DNA of 64,000 nucleotides from NCBI RefSeq assembly GCF_030811095.1, contig NZ_JAUSQL010000001.1:1-64000 (forward strand). The letters are read 5' to 3'. Source of the DNA: Trueperella abortisuis. Lineage in GTDB: Bacteria; Actinomycetota; Actinomycetes; Actinomycetales; Actinomycetaceae. The notes beneath the pieces are model-generated. The model was not told where the DNA came from and searched no databases. It was given only the letters and a program-made list of their open reading frames with translations. Shown piece after piece: positions 19,378 to 27,737 of this stretch (within the stretch, counting starts at the first letter, position 1; every line of letters starts with the position of its first letter). A program made the translations under genes and the position numbers.

Positions 19378-20625
19378 ATGACGAAAGTGACCGGTACCGA
19401 CGTGGTGGTTGCGGCGCAGACCCTTGGCTCGACCGTGCGCACCACCCCGCTTGAGGAATCAGTGCGACTCTCGGCCAAGGTGGGCCACCAGGTGCTCCTT
19501 AAGCGCGAGGACATCCAGGTGGGGCGCTCCTACAAGGTGCGCGGCGCGTACAACTTCCTCGCCTCACTCACCCCGGACGAGACACCCAACGGCGTGGTGT
19601 GCGCATCGGCGGGCAACCACGCACAGGGCGTGGCCTTCGCCTGCAACAAGAAGCGCATCCACGGCACGATCTTCATCCCGTCCACCACACCGCGCCAAAA
19701 GCGCAACCGCATCGCGGCGATCGGCGGGGACTGGGTCACGCTGTGCACGGTCGGCACCTCCTTCGACGAGTGCTCCGAGGCCGCGATCGCGTTCGCGAAG
19801 GCCAACGACGCCGTCTACGTCCACCCCTTCGACGACCCCCGCACCATCGCCGGCCAAGGCACGGTGGTCAAGGAGATTTTCGAGCAGGCCTCCACCCCGC
19901 CCGCCACGGTCGTCGTGCCGGTCGGCGGCGGCGGGCTACTGTCCGGCACGCTGGCCTGGGTCAAGCAGTTCCACCCGGAGGTCAAGGTGATCGGCGTCGA
20001 GCCGGCGGGGGCGGCGTCGATGGTGGCGGCGCTCAAGGCGGGAGCCCCGCAGACCCTGGAAACCGTGGACAACTTCGCCGACGGTACCGCCGTGGCCCGC
20101 GTCGGCAACCTCACCTACCAGATCGTCTCGGAGCTGTGCGACGACGTCGTCATCGTCCCCGAGGGCGCAATATGCACCGAGATGCTCGAGCTGTACCAGG
20201 TGGAGGGCATCATCGCCGAACCCTCGGGCGCGCTGGCACCGGCAGCGCTCAACGGCTACCTCGCCGACCTGCCCGACGGCCCGGTCGCCTGCATCATCTC
20301 GGGCGGCAACAACGACGTCATGCGCTACGACGACATCGTCGAGCGCTCCATGATCCACGAGGGCCTGCGCCACTACTTCCTCGTCACCTTCCCCCAGCGC
20401 CCCGGCGCGCTGCGCACCTTCCTCGACGACGTGCTCTCCGAGGGGGAGGACATCATCCTGTTCGAGTACACCAAGAAGAACAACCGCGAGACGGGCCCGG
20501 CACTGGTTGGCATCGAGATCGAGGACCGCGCCAAGATCGACGATCTGCGCGCCCGCATGGATGCCTCCGACCTCGAGATCGAAGAGCTCGAACCCAACTC
20601 CCCGCTCTTCGGCTACGTCCTCTAA
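19378..20625 (+). CDS. ilvA: Threonine ammonia-lyase (threonine deaminase)
   Basis: PLP enzyme converting threonine to 2-oxobutyrate. 415 aa. The PLP lysine lies in VGRSYKVRGAYN; the phosphate-binding glycine loop is VPVGGGGLLSG; a single C-terminal ACT-like domain (HYFLVTFPQRPGALRTFLDDV) is typical of the actinobacterial IlvA. ATG 19378 is used because GAAAGA precedes it; the frame can be extended to TTG 19357. No other branched-chain genes are adjacent. Confidence 0.92.
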   Translation: MTKVTGTDVVVAAQTLGSTVRTTPLEESVRLSAKVGHQVLLKREDIQVGRSYKVRGAYNFLASLTPDETPNGVVCASAGNHAQGVAFACNKKRIHGTIFIPSTTPRQKRNRIAAIGGDWVTLCTVGTSFDECSEAAIAFAKANDAVYVHPFDDPRTIAGQGTVVKEIFEQASTPPATVVVPVGGGGLLSGTLAWVKQFHPEVKVIGVEPAGAASMVAALKAGAPQTLETVDNFADGTAVARVGNLTYQIVSELCDDVVIVPEGAICTEMLELYQVEGIIAEPSGALAPAALNGYLADLPDGPVACIISGGNNDVMRYDDIVERSMIHEGLRHYFLVTFPQRPGALRTFLDDVLSEGEDIILFEYTKKNNRETGPALVGIEIEDRAKIDDLRARMDASDLEIEELEPNSPLFGYVL

Positions 20626-20657
20626 CCGCACATGACCGCCAACCGCAGGAGAATCGC

Positions 20658-21446
20658 ATGAATAAGAACGCCCGTAACCTCGTCATCGCCGCCGTCGTGG
20701 CGGCCACGCTGGTCCTCGCGGTCGTCGTCGCCCTGTTGCTCAACCGCACCTCAGACTCGACGCCGTCCGCGTCGGACTCGGCGACGAACTCGGCTACCGC
20801 CACCCCCAGCCCCGAGGCCGGCGGCGACCCCACCGCGTCGGGTACCCCCAACCCGGAGCCATCCGCCCCCAGCCAGCAGCTCAAGGAGCTGGTGCAGGGC
20901 CTGTGGCGCCTCGACCCGGACGATCCGATGGCGGTCGGAGACGTCGACGCCGACGTCGTCGTGCAGATCTACTACGACTTCCGCTGCGGCTACTGCGCGC
21001 AGGCCGCAACCCAGACCGAGCCTCAGATGCAGCACTACGTCGACGACGGGACCGTTCGCATCGAATACCACAACCTCGCCATCCTGGGCGACGAGTCCGT
21101 GCTCCTCGCGCAGGGCTCGGTGGCGGCCGCGAACCAGGGCAAGTTCCTCGAGTACCACTCCTACATCTACGACCACCAGGTGGCCGGCAACCCGGTCGAG
21201 GCCACTGAGGACGCGCTCGTCGCGGTCGCGAAGGAGATCGGGGTGGCGGACCTGGACCAGTTCCGCACCGACATGACCTCGGAGGCCGCCGTTGCTGCCG
21301 TCGCGGACGGCCGCACCACCGCCCAGAACCTCGGCATCACCGGCACGCCGGCGTTCATCGTCGGCTACAGCTACCTGCCCGGCTTCGTCCCCATTGAGAC
21401 GATGGACCAAGTCATCGCCGCGGAGCTTGCCCGCCCCGCGGCCTAG
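20658..21446 (+). CDS. Membrane-anchored DsbA-like thioredoxin-fold protein
   Basis: 262 aa. N-terminal TM anchor (LVIAAVVAATLVLAVVVALLL), a ~60-residue Ser/Thr/Pro/Ala-rich linker, then a thioredoxin fold: IYYDFRCGYCAQAATQ with a CGYC redox pair and the cis-proline loop GITGTPAFIVG. This is the Thioredoxin_4/DsbA group of extracytoplasmic oxidoreductases or oxidative folding factors. SD GGAGAA precedes ATG 20658. It follows ilvA by 32 bp, probably co-transcribed. Confidence 0.88.
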   Translation: MNKNARNLVIAAVVAATLVLAVVVALLLNRTSDSTPSASDSATNSATATPSPEAGGDPTASGTPNPEPSAPSQQLKELVQGLWRLDPDDPMAVGDVDADVVVQIYYDFRCGYCAQAATQTEPQMQHYVDDGTVRIEYHNLAILGDESVLLAQGSVAAANQGKFLEYHSYIYDHQVAGNPVEATEDALVAVAKEIGVADLDQFRTDMTSEAAVAAVADGRTTAQNLGITGTPAFIVGYSYLPGFVPIETMDQVIAAELARPAA

Positions 21447-21524
21447 CTCCGCAAGCCGACCCGCACCACGGCGTCGTCAGCTTCCGCCCGGACGCTGGCA
21501 CCGAGCGCCAACGCAAGGAGAATC

Positions 21525-22100
21525 ATGGGTGTCAAACGACTCTTTTCCAAGACCTACCAGCGCCTATCGAAGTGGACCTTCACGGAGGAGGCGCCGCTGC
21601 CCGAAAAATCAATCGTGATCGGCGCCTACCACACGTCGAACTGGGATTTCTGGTTCATGCTCATGGCGCTGTGGGACAAGGGCGTGCCCTTCAAGTTCCT
21701 GGTCAAGGACTCGCTTACGCGCGGCCCGCTCGCCCCGCTCATTCGGGCGGTGGGTGGCATCGGCGTCGACCGCACGCACCCGCACGGGATGGTCGCCGGC
21801 ATCGTCGAGCAGCTGGAGGGCGTGGACCGCTTCTCGCTCATCATCGCGCCGGAGGGCACGCGGAAGAAGGGCAGGTACTGGAAGTCCGGCTTCTACCACA
21901 TCGCCCGCGGCGCCGGGCTGCCCGTCACACTCGGCTTCATCGACTCCAGCCGGCGCGTCTACGGCTGGGGCAAGACGATCGAGCTGACCGGCGACGTCTC
22001 GGCGGACATGGACGTCATCCGCGACTTCTACGCGGGCGCCGTCGGCTTCAAGCCCGACCAGGGCACCGCGCCCCGGCTACGAGCCGAGGACGAGCAGTGA
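21525..22100 (+). CDS. Lysophospholipid acyltransferase-family protein (PlsC-like)
   Basis: 191 aa. Contains the acyltransferase box HTSNWDF (HX4D, near residue 36) and APEGTRKKG (motif III). Typical PlsC proteins are 200-250 aa; this short version lacks an obvious N-terminal TM helix, resembling the small membrane-associated acyltransferases of actinobacteria. SD AAGGAG at the start. Its stop overlaps the GTG of the next gene (GTGA), so the two are translationally coupled. Confidence 0.85.
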   Translation: MGVKRLFSKTYQRLSKWTFTEEAPLPEKSIVIGAYHTSNWDFWFMLMALWDKGVPFKFLVKDSLTRGPLAPLIRAVGGIGVDRTHPHGMVAGIVEQLEGVDRFSLIIAPEGTRKKGRYWKSGFYHIARGAGLPVTLGFIDSSRRVYGWGKTIELTGDVSADMDVIRDFYAGAVGFKPDQGTAPRLRAEDEQ

Positions 22101-23467
22101 CACACCAGGTCAGCTACGAGATCCCGTGGGTCCGCCCCACCACCATGATCGAGCACCGGCTCGAGGTGCCGCTGTGCCACCCGGGTCTGGGCTACCGCTC
22201 CCCGCGCCCCGGGGCCACGATCCAGATCTTCGCCCGCGAATACGTGCGCCGCGGCGGTGAGGACAAGCCACGCCTCGTCTTCTTCCAGGGCGGGCCGGGA
22301 TTCGCCGGCACCCGCCAAACCACCGACTCCGGCTGGGTTGCCCGCGTTTTGGAGGACTACCGGCTCGTCATGCTTGACGAGCGCGGCACCGGCCAGTCCT
22401 GCGCGATCGACGCCGGCGTGCTCAGCGGCGTCGGTAGCCCGGAGCAGCAGGCCGACTACCTCGCCTGCTTCCGGCAGGATTCGATCGTCGCCGACGCCGA
22501 GGCGCTACGCCGCGCGCTCCAGGGCGATGAGCCGTGGGCCGCTCTCGGCCAGTCCTTCGGCGGCTTCTGCGTGACCACCTACCTCTCTCAGGCGCCCGGC
22601 GGGCTGAGTCGGGCCTTCATCACCGCCGGCCTTCCCTCCACGTGGCGCCACCCCGACGACGTCTACCGCCTCACCTACGCCCGCACCGAGGCGCGCAACG
22701 CCGAGTTCTTCGCGCGCTACCCCGAGGACGAGGAGACCTGCTGGCGCATCGTCGCCCACCTCGCAGACGCCGCCGCTGCCGGGCTGCCGGAGCGCCTGCC
22801 CACCGGCGAGCCGCTGACCGCCCGGCGCTTCCGGATGCTCGGCATCGGACTGGGGCATAGCTACGGCCTGGAGGCGCTGCACTACCTGTTGGAAGACCCG
22901 TTCGTGAAGGTCGCGGCGCCCGGCGGCGGTGGCGTGCGGCTGAGCTCTCGCTTCCTCGCCGCGGTCGGGGCCGAACTGAGTTACGGGCCGAACCCGCTGT
23001 ACTGGGCGCTACACGAGTCGATCTATCAGCAGCGCGGGCTCGCCCCGAATTGGTCCGCTCACCGGGTGCGCGGGGAGTTCCCGCAGTTCCGCCAGCCCGC
23101 ACCCACCGCGAGCGCGGAGGCTGAGCTACGGGCCGAGGGCCACGGGTTCCGCTTCACCGGCGAACACGTCTTCCCCTGGCAGGGCGAGGAGGATCCCGCG
23201 TTGGCGCCCATGGCCGAGGCGGTGGGGATCCTCGCCGCCCGCGACGACCTGCCGGCCCTTCACGACCGCGCGGTTCTGGCCCGCAACACCGTGCCGGCCG
23301 CAGCATGGATCTACCGGCCGGACATGTTCGTCCCCGTGCAGATCTGCCTGGAGACCGCCGCCGACATCGCCGGAATGAAGACCCTCATCTCCGAGGATTG
23401 GCATCACGACGCCCTGCGCACCCACGGCGCGGAGGTCATCGGCCCGCTCTTCGAGGCGCTGGCCTAG
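22097..23467 (+). CDS. Proline iminopeptidase-like alpha/beta hydrolase (peptidase S33)
   Basis: 456 aa. Motifs: VFFQGGPGF (oxyanion GGPG), nucleophile elbow GQSFGGF, DERGTGQS strand, and a C-terminal SEDWHHDALR placing the catalytic His. These match the S33 proline iminopeptidase/tripeptidyl aminopeptidase group, cytoplasmic here since there is no signal peptide. Start GTG 22097 overlaps the previous stop codon. Substrate (N-terminal Pro peptides) is a family-level inference. Confidence 0.9.
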   Translation: MTHQVSYEIPWVRPTTMIEHRLEVPLCHPGLGYRSPRPGATIQIFAREYVRRGGEDKPRLVFFQGGPGFAGTRQTTDSGWVARVLEDYRLVMLDERGTGQSCAIDAGVLSGVGSPEQQADYLACFRQDSIVADAEALRRALQGDEPWAALGQSFGGFCVTTYLSQAPGGLSRAFITAGLPSTWRHPDDVYRLTYARTEARNAEFFARYPEDEETCWRIVAHLADAAAAGLPERLPTGEPLTARRFRMLGIGLGHSYGLEALHYLLEDPFVKVAAPGGGGVRLSSRFLAAVGAELSYGPNPLYWALHESIYQQRGLAPNWSAHRVRGEFPQFRQPAPTASAEAELRAEGHGFRFTGEHVFPWQGEEDPALAPMAEAVGILAARDDLPALHDRAVLARNTVPAAAWIYRPDMFVPVQICLETAADIAGMKTLISEDWHHDALRTHGAEVIGPLFEALA

Positions 23468-23581
23468 GCGCCCGCCGCCTTCTCCCGCGCCGTCCTAGGC
23501 GCCCGCGTCCGGCATTTTCTTGCATGTGCCCCGGATTCACGACCTCTGTTGGCCGGAGGGGGTTCACGGTAGACTGGGGCA

Positions 23582-24388
23582 ATGGACATCCCTCAGCTTG
23601 GTTTTGGCACATACAAGATCGACAACGACGCGGCACCCAAGGCCGTTGCCTCCGCGCTCGAGGTGGGCTATCGGCACATCGACACCGCGCAGATGTATGG
23701 AAACGAGGCCGGTGTGGGCCGGGCGCTCGCCGCCACCGACATCCCGCGCGAGGACATCTTCGTCACCACGAAGCTCAACACCCCCAACCACCGTCCCGAC
23801 GACGTGCGGCGCACCTTCGCCCAGTCTCTCGTGGATTTGCAGACCGACTACGTGGACCTCTTCCTCATTCATTGGCCGATGCCCATGTTCTACGGCGGGG
23901 ACTTCATCACCACCTACCGCGTCATGGAGGAGTTCGTCGCCTCCGGGCAGGCGCGCGCGATCGGCGTGTCCAACTTCGAGGCCCACCACCTCGAAAAGCT
24001 GCTGTCCGGCACCTCGATTCTGCCGGCCGTCAACCAGATCGAGCTGCACCCCTACTTCAGCAACTCAGAGCTGGCGGCTTTCTGCTCCGAGCGGGAGATC
24101 GCCGTGGAGGCCTGGTCGCCGCTCGGCCGCGGCGGCGTGCTGGCCGACCCGGTGATCGGGGAGGTCGCCGCGGAGGCGGGCGCCACGCCGGCGCAGGTGG
24201 TGCTCGCCTGGCACCTTGCCAAGGGCCACATCGCGATCCCGAAATCCGTACACGTGGAGCGCCAAAAGGAGAACTTCGCCGCCCAGGGTCTCACGCTGTC
24301 CGCGGAACAGATCGAGCGCATCGATGCGCTCAATAAGGGCGAACCCGGCCGCACGGGCAAGCACCCGGACGTCTTCGACCGCATGTAG
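23582..24388 (+). CDS. Aldo/keto reductase (2,5-diketo-D-gluconate reductase-like)
   Basis: NADPH-dependent carbonyl reductase, 268 aa. The catalytic tetrad is visible: Asp in HIDTAQMYGNE with Tyr, Lys in TTKLN, His in IHWPMP. Nucleotide-binding IPKSVHVERQKEN near the C-terminus. The start ATG lacks a Shine-Dalgarno sequence; a TAGACT box (23570-23575) ends 6 bp upstream, so the transcript may be leaderless. Substrate unknown. Confidence 0.92.
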   Translation: MDIPQLGFGTYKIDNDAAPKAVASALEVGYRHIDTAQMYGNEAGVGRALAATDIPREDIFVTTKLNTPNHRPDDVRRTFAQSLVDLQTDYVDLFLIHWPMPMFYGGDFITTYRVMEEFVASGQARAIGVSNFEAHHLEKLLSGTSILPAVNQIELHPYFSNSELAAFCSEREIAVEAWSPLGRGGVLADPVIGEVAAEAGATPAQVVLAWHLAKGHIAIPKSVHVERQKENFAAQGLTLSAEQIERIDALNKGEPGRTGKHPDVFDRM

Positions 24389-24415
24389 GTATTCCTCTTT
24401 GGGGCCGGCGGGGAC

Positions 24416-24463
24416 TAAAATCGTCTGGGCCGGCCGCGCAGATCGCGGCCACAGTTGAAAGGT
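24416..24463 (+). promoter_or_regulatory. Possible promoter and RBS of the pyridoxal-kinase-family gene
   Basis: TAAAAT (24416-24421) is a plausible -10 element about 48 bp before the ATG, and GAAAGG (24458-24463) a good Shine-Dalgarno sequence. No convincing -35 hexamer was found. Between them is a GGCCGC...GCGGCC imperfect inverted repeat. Confidence 0.35.
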
Positions 24464-24468
24464 TATCC

Positions 24469-25401
24469 ATGGTCACGTACGCGTACACGATTGCAGGTTC
24501 GGAAGCCACCGGCGGGGCGGGCTTCCAGGTGGATCTCAAGACGTTCCACGAGCTCGGTTGCTACGGCCTCGGCACGCTCACCTGCATCGTCTCCTTCGAC
24601 CCGGAGGACAACTGGAACCACAAATTCGTCCCCATCGAGCCGGGCGTGATCCGCGATCAGATGCACGCCGCGATGGCTCATGCCGACCTCGACACGGTCA
24701 AGATCGGAATGCTCGGCACGATCCCCACGATCGACGCCGTCGCCGAGGGCCTCAAGAGCCAGGAGTGGAAGAACATCGTGCTTGACCCGGTCCTCATCTG
24801 CAAGGGCCAGGAGCCGGGCATGGCGCTGGACACGGACAACGCGTTGCGCGAGAAGATCCTCCCCCTCGCCACCGTCGCTACCCCGAACTACTTCGAGGCC
24901 TGCACGCTGGCGGGCATGGACAAGCTCGAAACCCTCGAGGACCTGGCCGAGGCCGCCATGCGGATCTCGAAGCTGGGCCCGAAGTACGTGGTGGTCAAAG
25001 GCGGCATGGACTTCCCGGGCCCGGACGCCGTCGACGTCCTGTGGGACGGCGAGGCCGCCCTCGCCTTCTCTGTCCCCAAGATCGGCAACTCCCGCGTCTC
25101 GGGCGCGGGCTGCACCTTCGCCGCGGCGATCACCGCGGAGCTGGCGAAGGGCGCGGACATTCACAAGGCCGTGCGAGTGGCGAAGGACCTGGTCACCCAG
25201 GGTATCGACGCCCAGGTGAAGGCCAACACCCCGTTCTCCACGGTGTGGCAGGGCGCCTTCGAACCCAAGCAGGACGCCGACTACACCTACGCCGCCCAGA
25301 TGGACTACTCGGACGCCACCCCTGACGAGGGCGAGGGGTGCGGCGGCGACGGCAATTGCGACAGCTGCGGGGACGGCGGCTGCTGCAAGGAGGCCAAGTA
25401 G
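24469..25401 (+). CDS. Pyridoxal kinase/hydroxymethylpyrimidine kinase family protein with Cys-rich tail
   Basis: Ribokinase-fold vitamin kinase, 310 aa. IAGSEATGGAGFQVDLK is the N-terminal substrate-binding signature of ThiD/PdxK; the anion-hole motif is GNSRVSGAGCTFAAAI, with catalytic Asp replaced by the Cys seen in the ThiD-like pyridoxal kinases (GAGC type). The last ~22 residues contain six Cys (CGGDGNCDSCGDGGCC), unlike typical family members. The HD-domain gene starts 1 bp after the stop, so the two are probably one operon. Most likely pyridoxal kinase (PdxK), but ThiD cannot be excluded. Confidence 0.85.
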   Translation: MVTYAYTIAGSEATGGAGFQVDLKTFHELGCYGLGTLTCIVSFDPEDNWNHKFVPIEPGVIRDQMHAAMAHADLDTVKIGMLGTIPTIDAVAEGLKSQEWKNIVLDPVLICKGQEPGMALDTDNALREKILPLATVATPNYFEACTLAGMDKLETLEDLAEAAMRISKLGPKYVVVKGGMDFPGPDAVDVLWDGEAALAFSVPKIGNSRVSGAGCTFAAAITAELAKGADIHKAVRVAKDLVTQGIDAQVKANTPFSTVWQGAFEPKQDADYTYAAQMDYSDATPDEGEGCGGDGNCDSCGDGGCCKEAK

Positions 25402-25402
25402 C

Positions 25403-26074
25403 ATGTTTCCGGACCTGTCGGCCGCCAGGGCGTTCCTGCGTGAGCACCTGGCCGCCGCACCCGCGTCCGAGGCCTCGCGCCGCTACCGCTACGAGCACTG
25501 CCTAAGGGTGGCCCGCATCGGCCGCCGGGTCGCGCTTGAGTCCGGCCTCGACGCCGACGCACTCGAGCTGGGTTGCCTGCTCCACGACGTCGGGAAGTAC
25601 GACGCCGCCGTGCCGGTCGACCACGGCCGGGCGGGCGCGCTCGTCGTGAAGGAATTCTTCGACGGCCTGGGCTTTCGTGGCGAGGCGGCCGAGGAGGTCG
25701 TGCAGGGCATCGCGATGCACGTGGACGGTAGCTTCAACCCGCGCGAGGACGGGGACGGCACCGGCGCCGACGCGCGCGGCCGAGCCTACCTCGCCTTCAC
25801 GCGCGAGCCGGGCCTGGTGGCGAGGTCGATCGGGGACTGCGACAACGTGGACCGCTTCAGCACCTACCGCATCGCGGACACCTTGAGGTACGTGGACTTC
25901 ATGGGCAAGTCGACGGGCGAGCAGGTTGCGTTCATCGAGGCCTACCTCGAGGGTCTGCGCGCCCAGTACAACTACGAGTGCGCCACCAAGACCGCCCATG
26001 AGCTGTGGATCACGAATCTGGACTACCAATGGAACTTCTTTACTAGACTATCGACGGAAATCACCGAAAGGTGA
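25403..26074 (+). CDS. HD-domain metal-dependent phosphohydrolase
   Basis: 223 aa. HD-superfamily metal ligands: His in YRYEHCLRVARIG, HD in GCLLHDVGKYD, His in GIAMHVDG, and Asp in IGDCDNVDRFS. Same group as YqeK-like or uncharacterised HD proteins; nucleotide substrate unknown. Immediately downstream of the kinase gene. Confidence 0.85.
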   Translation: MFPDLSAARAFLREHLAAAPASEASRRYRYEHCLRVARIGRRVALESGLDADALELGCLLHDVGKYDAAVPVDHGRAGALVVKEFFDGLGFRGEAAEEVVQGIAMHVDGSFNPREDGDGTGADARGRAYLAFTREPGLVARSIGDCDNVDRFSTYRIADTLRYVDFMGKSTGEQVAFIEAYLEGLRAQYNYECATKTAHELWITNLDYQWNFFTRLSTEITER

Positions 26075-26098
26075 CGTTGTCTTGACGAAAGGTGCTTT

Positions 26099-26800
26099 GT
26101 GAGCACAGACCTGGTCCATCGCGCGATCGACGACATTCTGCGCCGCATATCGAGCGGGCAGTTCCCGGCCGGCTCCGCCCTGCCCCCGGAGGACGAGCTG
26201 GCCAACCTCCTGAAGGTTTCGCGCCTGACGATGCGCGAGGCGGTGAAGGTCTTGAAGGATCGCCGCGTGCTCGACGTCATCCACGGGCGGGGCACGTTCG
26301 TGTTGCCGCTAGAGGAGTGGACGGATCTGTCCAGCATCGCCACGTTGCTCACCGATCGTGTCAGCCCCAAGGAGCTCGGCCTGCAGCTGACCCAGGTGCG
26401 TAGGATGCTCGAGGTCGGGGCGGCGGGCCTCGCGGCGGGCAACCGCAGCGAGGAGGACCTCGCCCGCCTCGAGCAGGACCTTCGCGCCTACGAGGAGGCG
26501 CACGACGCCGACGACGTCGAGGCTGCACTCAATTCGGACCTCGCCTTTCACCGGCATATTTTGGCGGCCTCGGGCAACCCCTTCGTCGGGGCGATCATGC
26601 AGCCCTTGCAGGCCACGCTCTCCCTGTCGCGGCGTCACACCTCGGCGCTGCCAGACGTACGTGAGCGGGCTCAGGCCCATCATCGCAAGATCTTCGAGGC
26701 TATTGCCGCGGGCAGGGCGGACGAGGCGAAGAACGCGATGCGCGCCCACATGACGCAGACGGCGAACGACATCGCCAGCCTTCCGGACTCGACGGACTGA
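26099..26800 (+). CDS. GntR-family transcriptional regulator, FadR subfamily
   Basis: 233 aa. Winged HTH at the N-terminus (SGQFPAGSALPPEDELANLL then VSRLTMREAVKVL) followed by an FCD effector domain rich in helices (DLAFHRHILAASGNPF with conserved His, later HHRKIFEAIAAGRADEA). Start GTG 26099, with GAAAGG upstream. It converges on the cyclase gene; a palindrome in that gene's promoter (27655-27667) is a candidate operator (inference). Confidence 0.9.
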   Translation: MSTDLVHRAIDDILRRISSGQFPAGSALPPEDELANLLKVSRLTMREAVKVLKDRRVLDVIHGRGTFVLPLEEWTDLSSIATLLTDRVSPKELGLQLTQVRRMLEVGAAGLAAGNRSEEDLARLEQDLRAYEEAHDADDVEAALNSDLAFHRHILAASGNPFVGAIMQPLQATLSLSRRHTSALPDVRERAQAHHRKIFEAIAAGRADEAKNAMRAHMTQTANDIASLPDSTD

Positions 26801-26838
26801 CGTCGGGCACTCGCGCCCTGTTGGGGCACCCGACGAAC

Positions 26839-26867
26839 GCGGGCGGCTGGAGATCCCAGCCGCCCGC
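26839..26867. terminator. Bidirectional terminator between gntR and cyclase genes
   Basis: GCGGGCGGCTGG (26839-26850) and its exact complement (26856-26867) make a 12-bp stem with a 5-nt loop midway between two convergent genes. Confidence 0.65.
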
Positions 26868-26914
26868 GCGATGTCGTGCCGCCAAACCGGCGTGATCGCC
26901 TCGTCTGCGATCGC

Positions 26915-27601
26915 CTAGTCCTCGACCCACGCCATGACGTTGACCGGCGCCGAGTCCACCTCCGCCACGCGCAGCGGGCCGAGGGTGACGCACCTAATCT
27001 TCTTGTCTCCCAACGCCTGGAGGGCCATGTCCTCGATCGCGCAGATGACGTGGTCGGTGTAGTTGCCCAGGAGCCAGTGGTGCGCCTCGGGGCCGTAGTC
27101 GTTCGTCGGGGACGCGACCGACAGCCAGTCCATCCCCAGGCAGTCGAGCTTCGGGAACTCCTCGTTGAGCCACTTGCACAGGTCGGGGTGCAGCGAGACG
27201 CCACGGTTCGTGTACGTGTCGGGGTCCGTGTGCTTGAGCTCCTCGAAACCGGTGCGGATGAGGAGAAGACGCTTGTCCGCGAGCTCGTCCGCGTAAGGTT
27301 CGAGGTCCTCCTTCATCACGACCTCCGCTGGGCCGTTTCGGTGCGGCAGGTCGACCACGAGCACCTCGTGGCCCTCGTAGGCGAACTTTTCGATGGGTAG
27401 GTCCGCGAAGTTCGTACCCGTCGAGTTGAAGTGGTGTGGGCCGTCCATGTGGGTGGCAAAGTGGTTGGGCAGGTGCATCATGTAGGAGTTGAAGGGCTTT
27501 CCCTCCTCGCTGCGAACCGAGTCCGGCTCGACGGTGAGGACGGGTTCGCCGGGGAACGCTCCGTCGTTGGGATTCAGCACGTGTGACAAATGAATGAACA
27601 T
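26915..27601 (-). CDS. Cyclase-family protein (kynurenine formamidase-like metallohydrolase)
   Basis: 228 aa. Metal-binding HxxxH(x)D(x)PxH signature appears as NHFATHMDGPHHF (about residue 46). The family contains KynB-type arylformamidases and related hydrolases, usually Zn/Mn-dependent. Strong promoter and operator directly upstream. Next to an MFS transporter and a GntR regulator, suggesting uptake/catabolism of a small aromatic or carboxylic compound (inference). Confidence 0.85.
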   Translation of the reverse strand: MFIHLSHVLNPNDGAFPGEPVLTVEPDSVRSEEGKPFNSYMMHLPNHFATHMDGPHHFNSTGTNFADLPIEKFAYEGHEVLVVDLPHRNGPAEVVMKEDLEPYADELADKRLLLIRTGFEELKHTDPDTYTNRGVSLHPDLCKWLNEEFPKLDCLGMDWLSVASPTNDYGPEAHHWLLGNYTDHVICAIEDMALQALGDKKIRCVTLGPLRVAEVDSAPVNVMAWVED

Positions 27602-27641
27602 CGTTGTTCTCCGCTTTCGTCGATTCGGTGAATACGGCGAG

Positions 27642-27669
27642 TCTATAATTCTCAGACCTCAGAGGTCAA
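27642..27669 (-). promoter_or_regulatory. Promoter with overlapping palindromic operator for the cyclase gene
   Basis: On the minus strand TTGACC (27664-27669) and TATAGA (27642-27647) are separated by 16 bp, a good vegetative promoter about 40 bp from the cyclase ATG. A perfect palindrome GACCTC-A-GAGGTC (27655-27667) overlaps the -35 element and spacer, the classic position of a repressor site. The neighbouring FadR-type GntR is the obvious candidate. Confidence 0.6.
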
Positions 27670-27737
27670 GGGTTTTTCTGCGCCTTGACAGCTCTTCCCG
27701 GGCGGGGCGCATTGTGTGGTGGCGTGGGCAGACGAGG

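Noticed and set aside
19599-20657. N-terminal extension of the DsbA-like gene in the same frame
   Set aside because: It is the alternative frame of ilvA; the signal-anchor and SD place the start at 20658.
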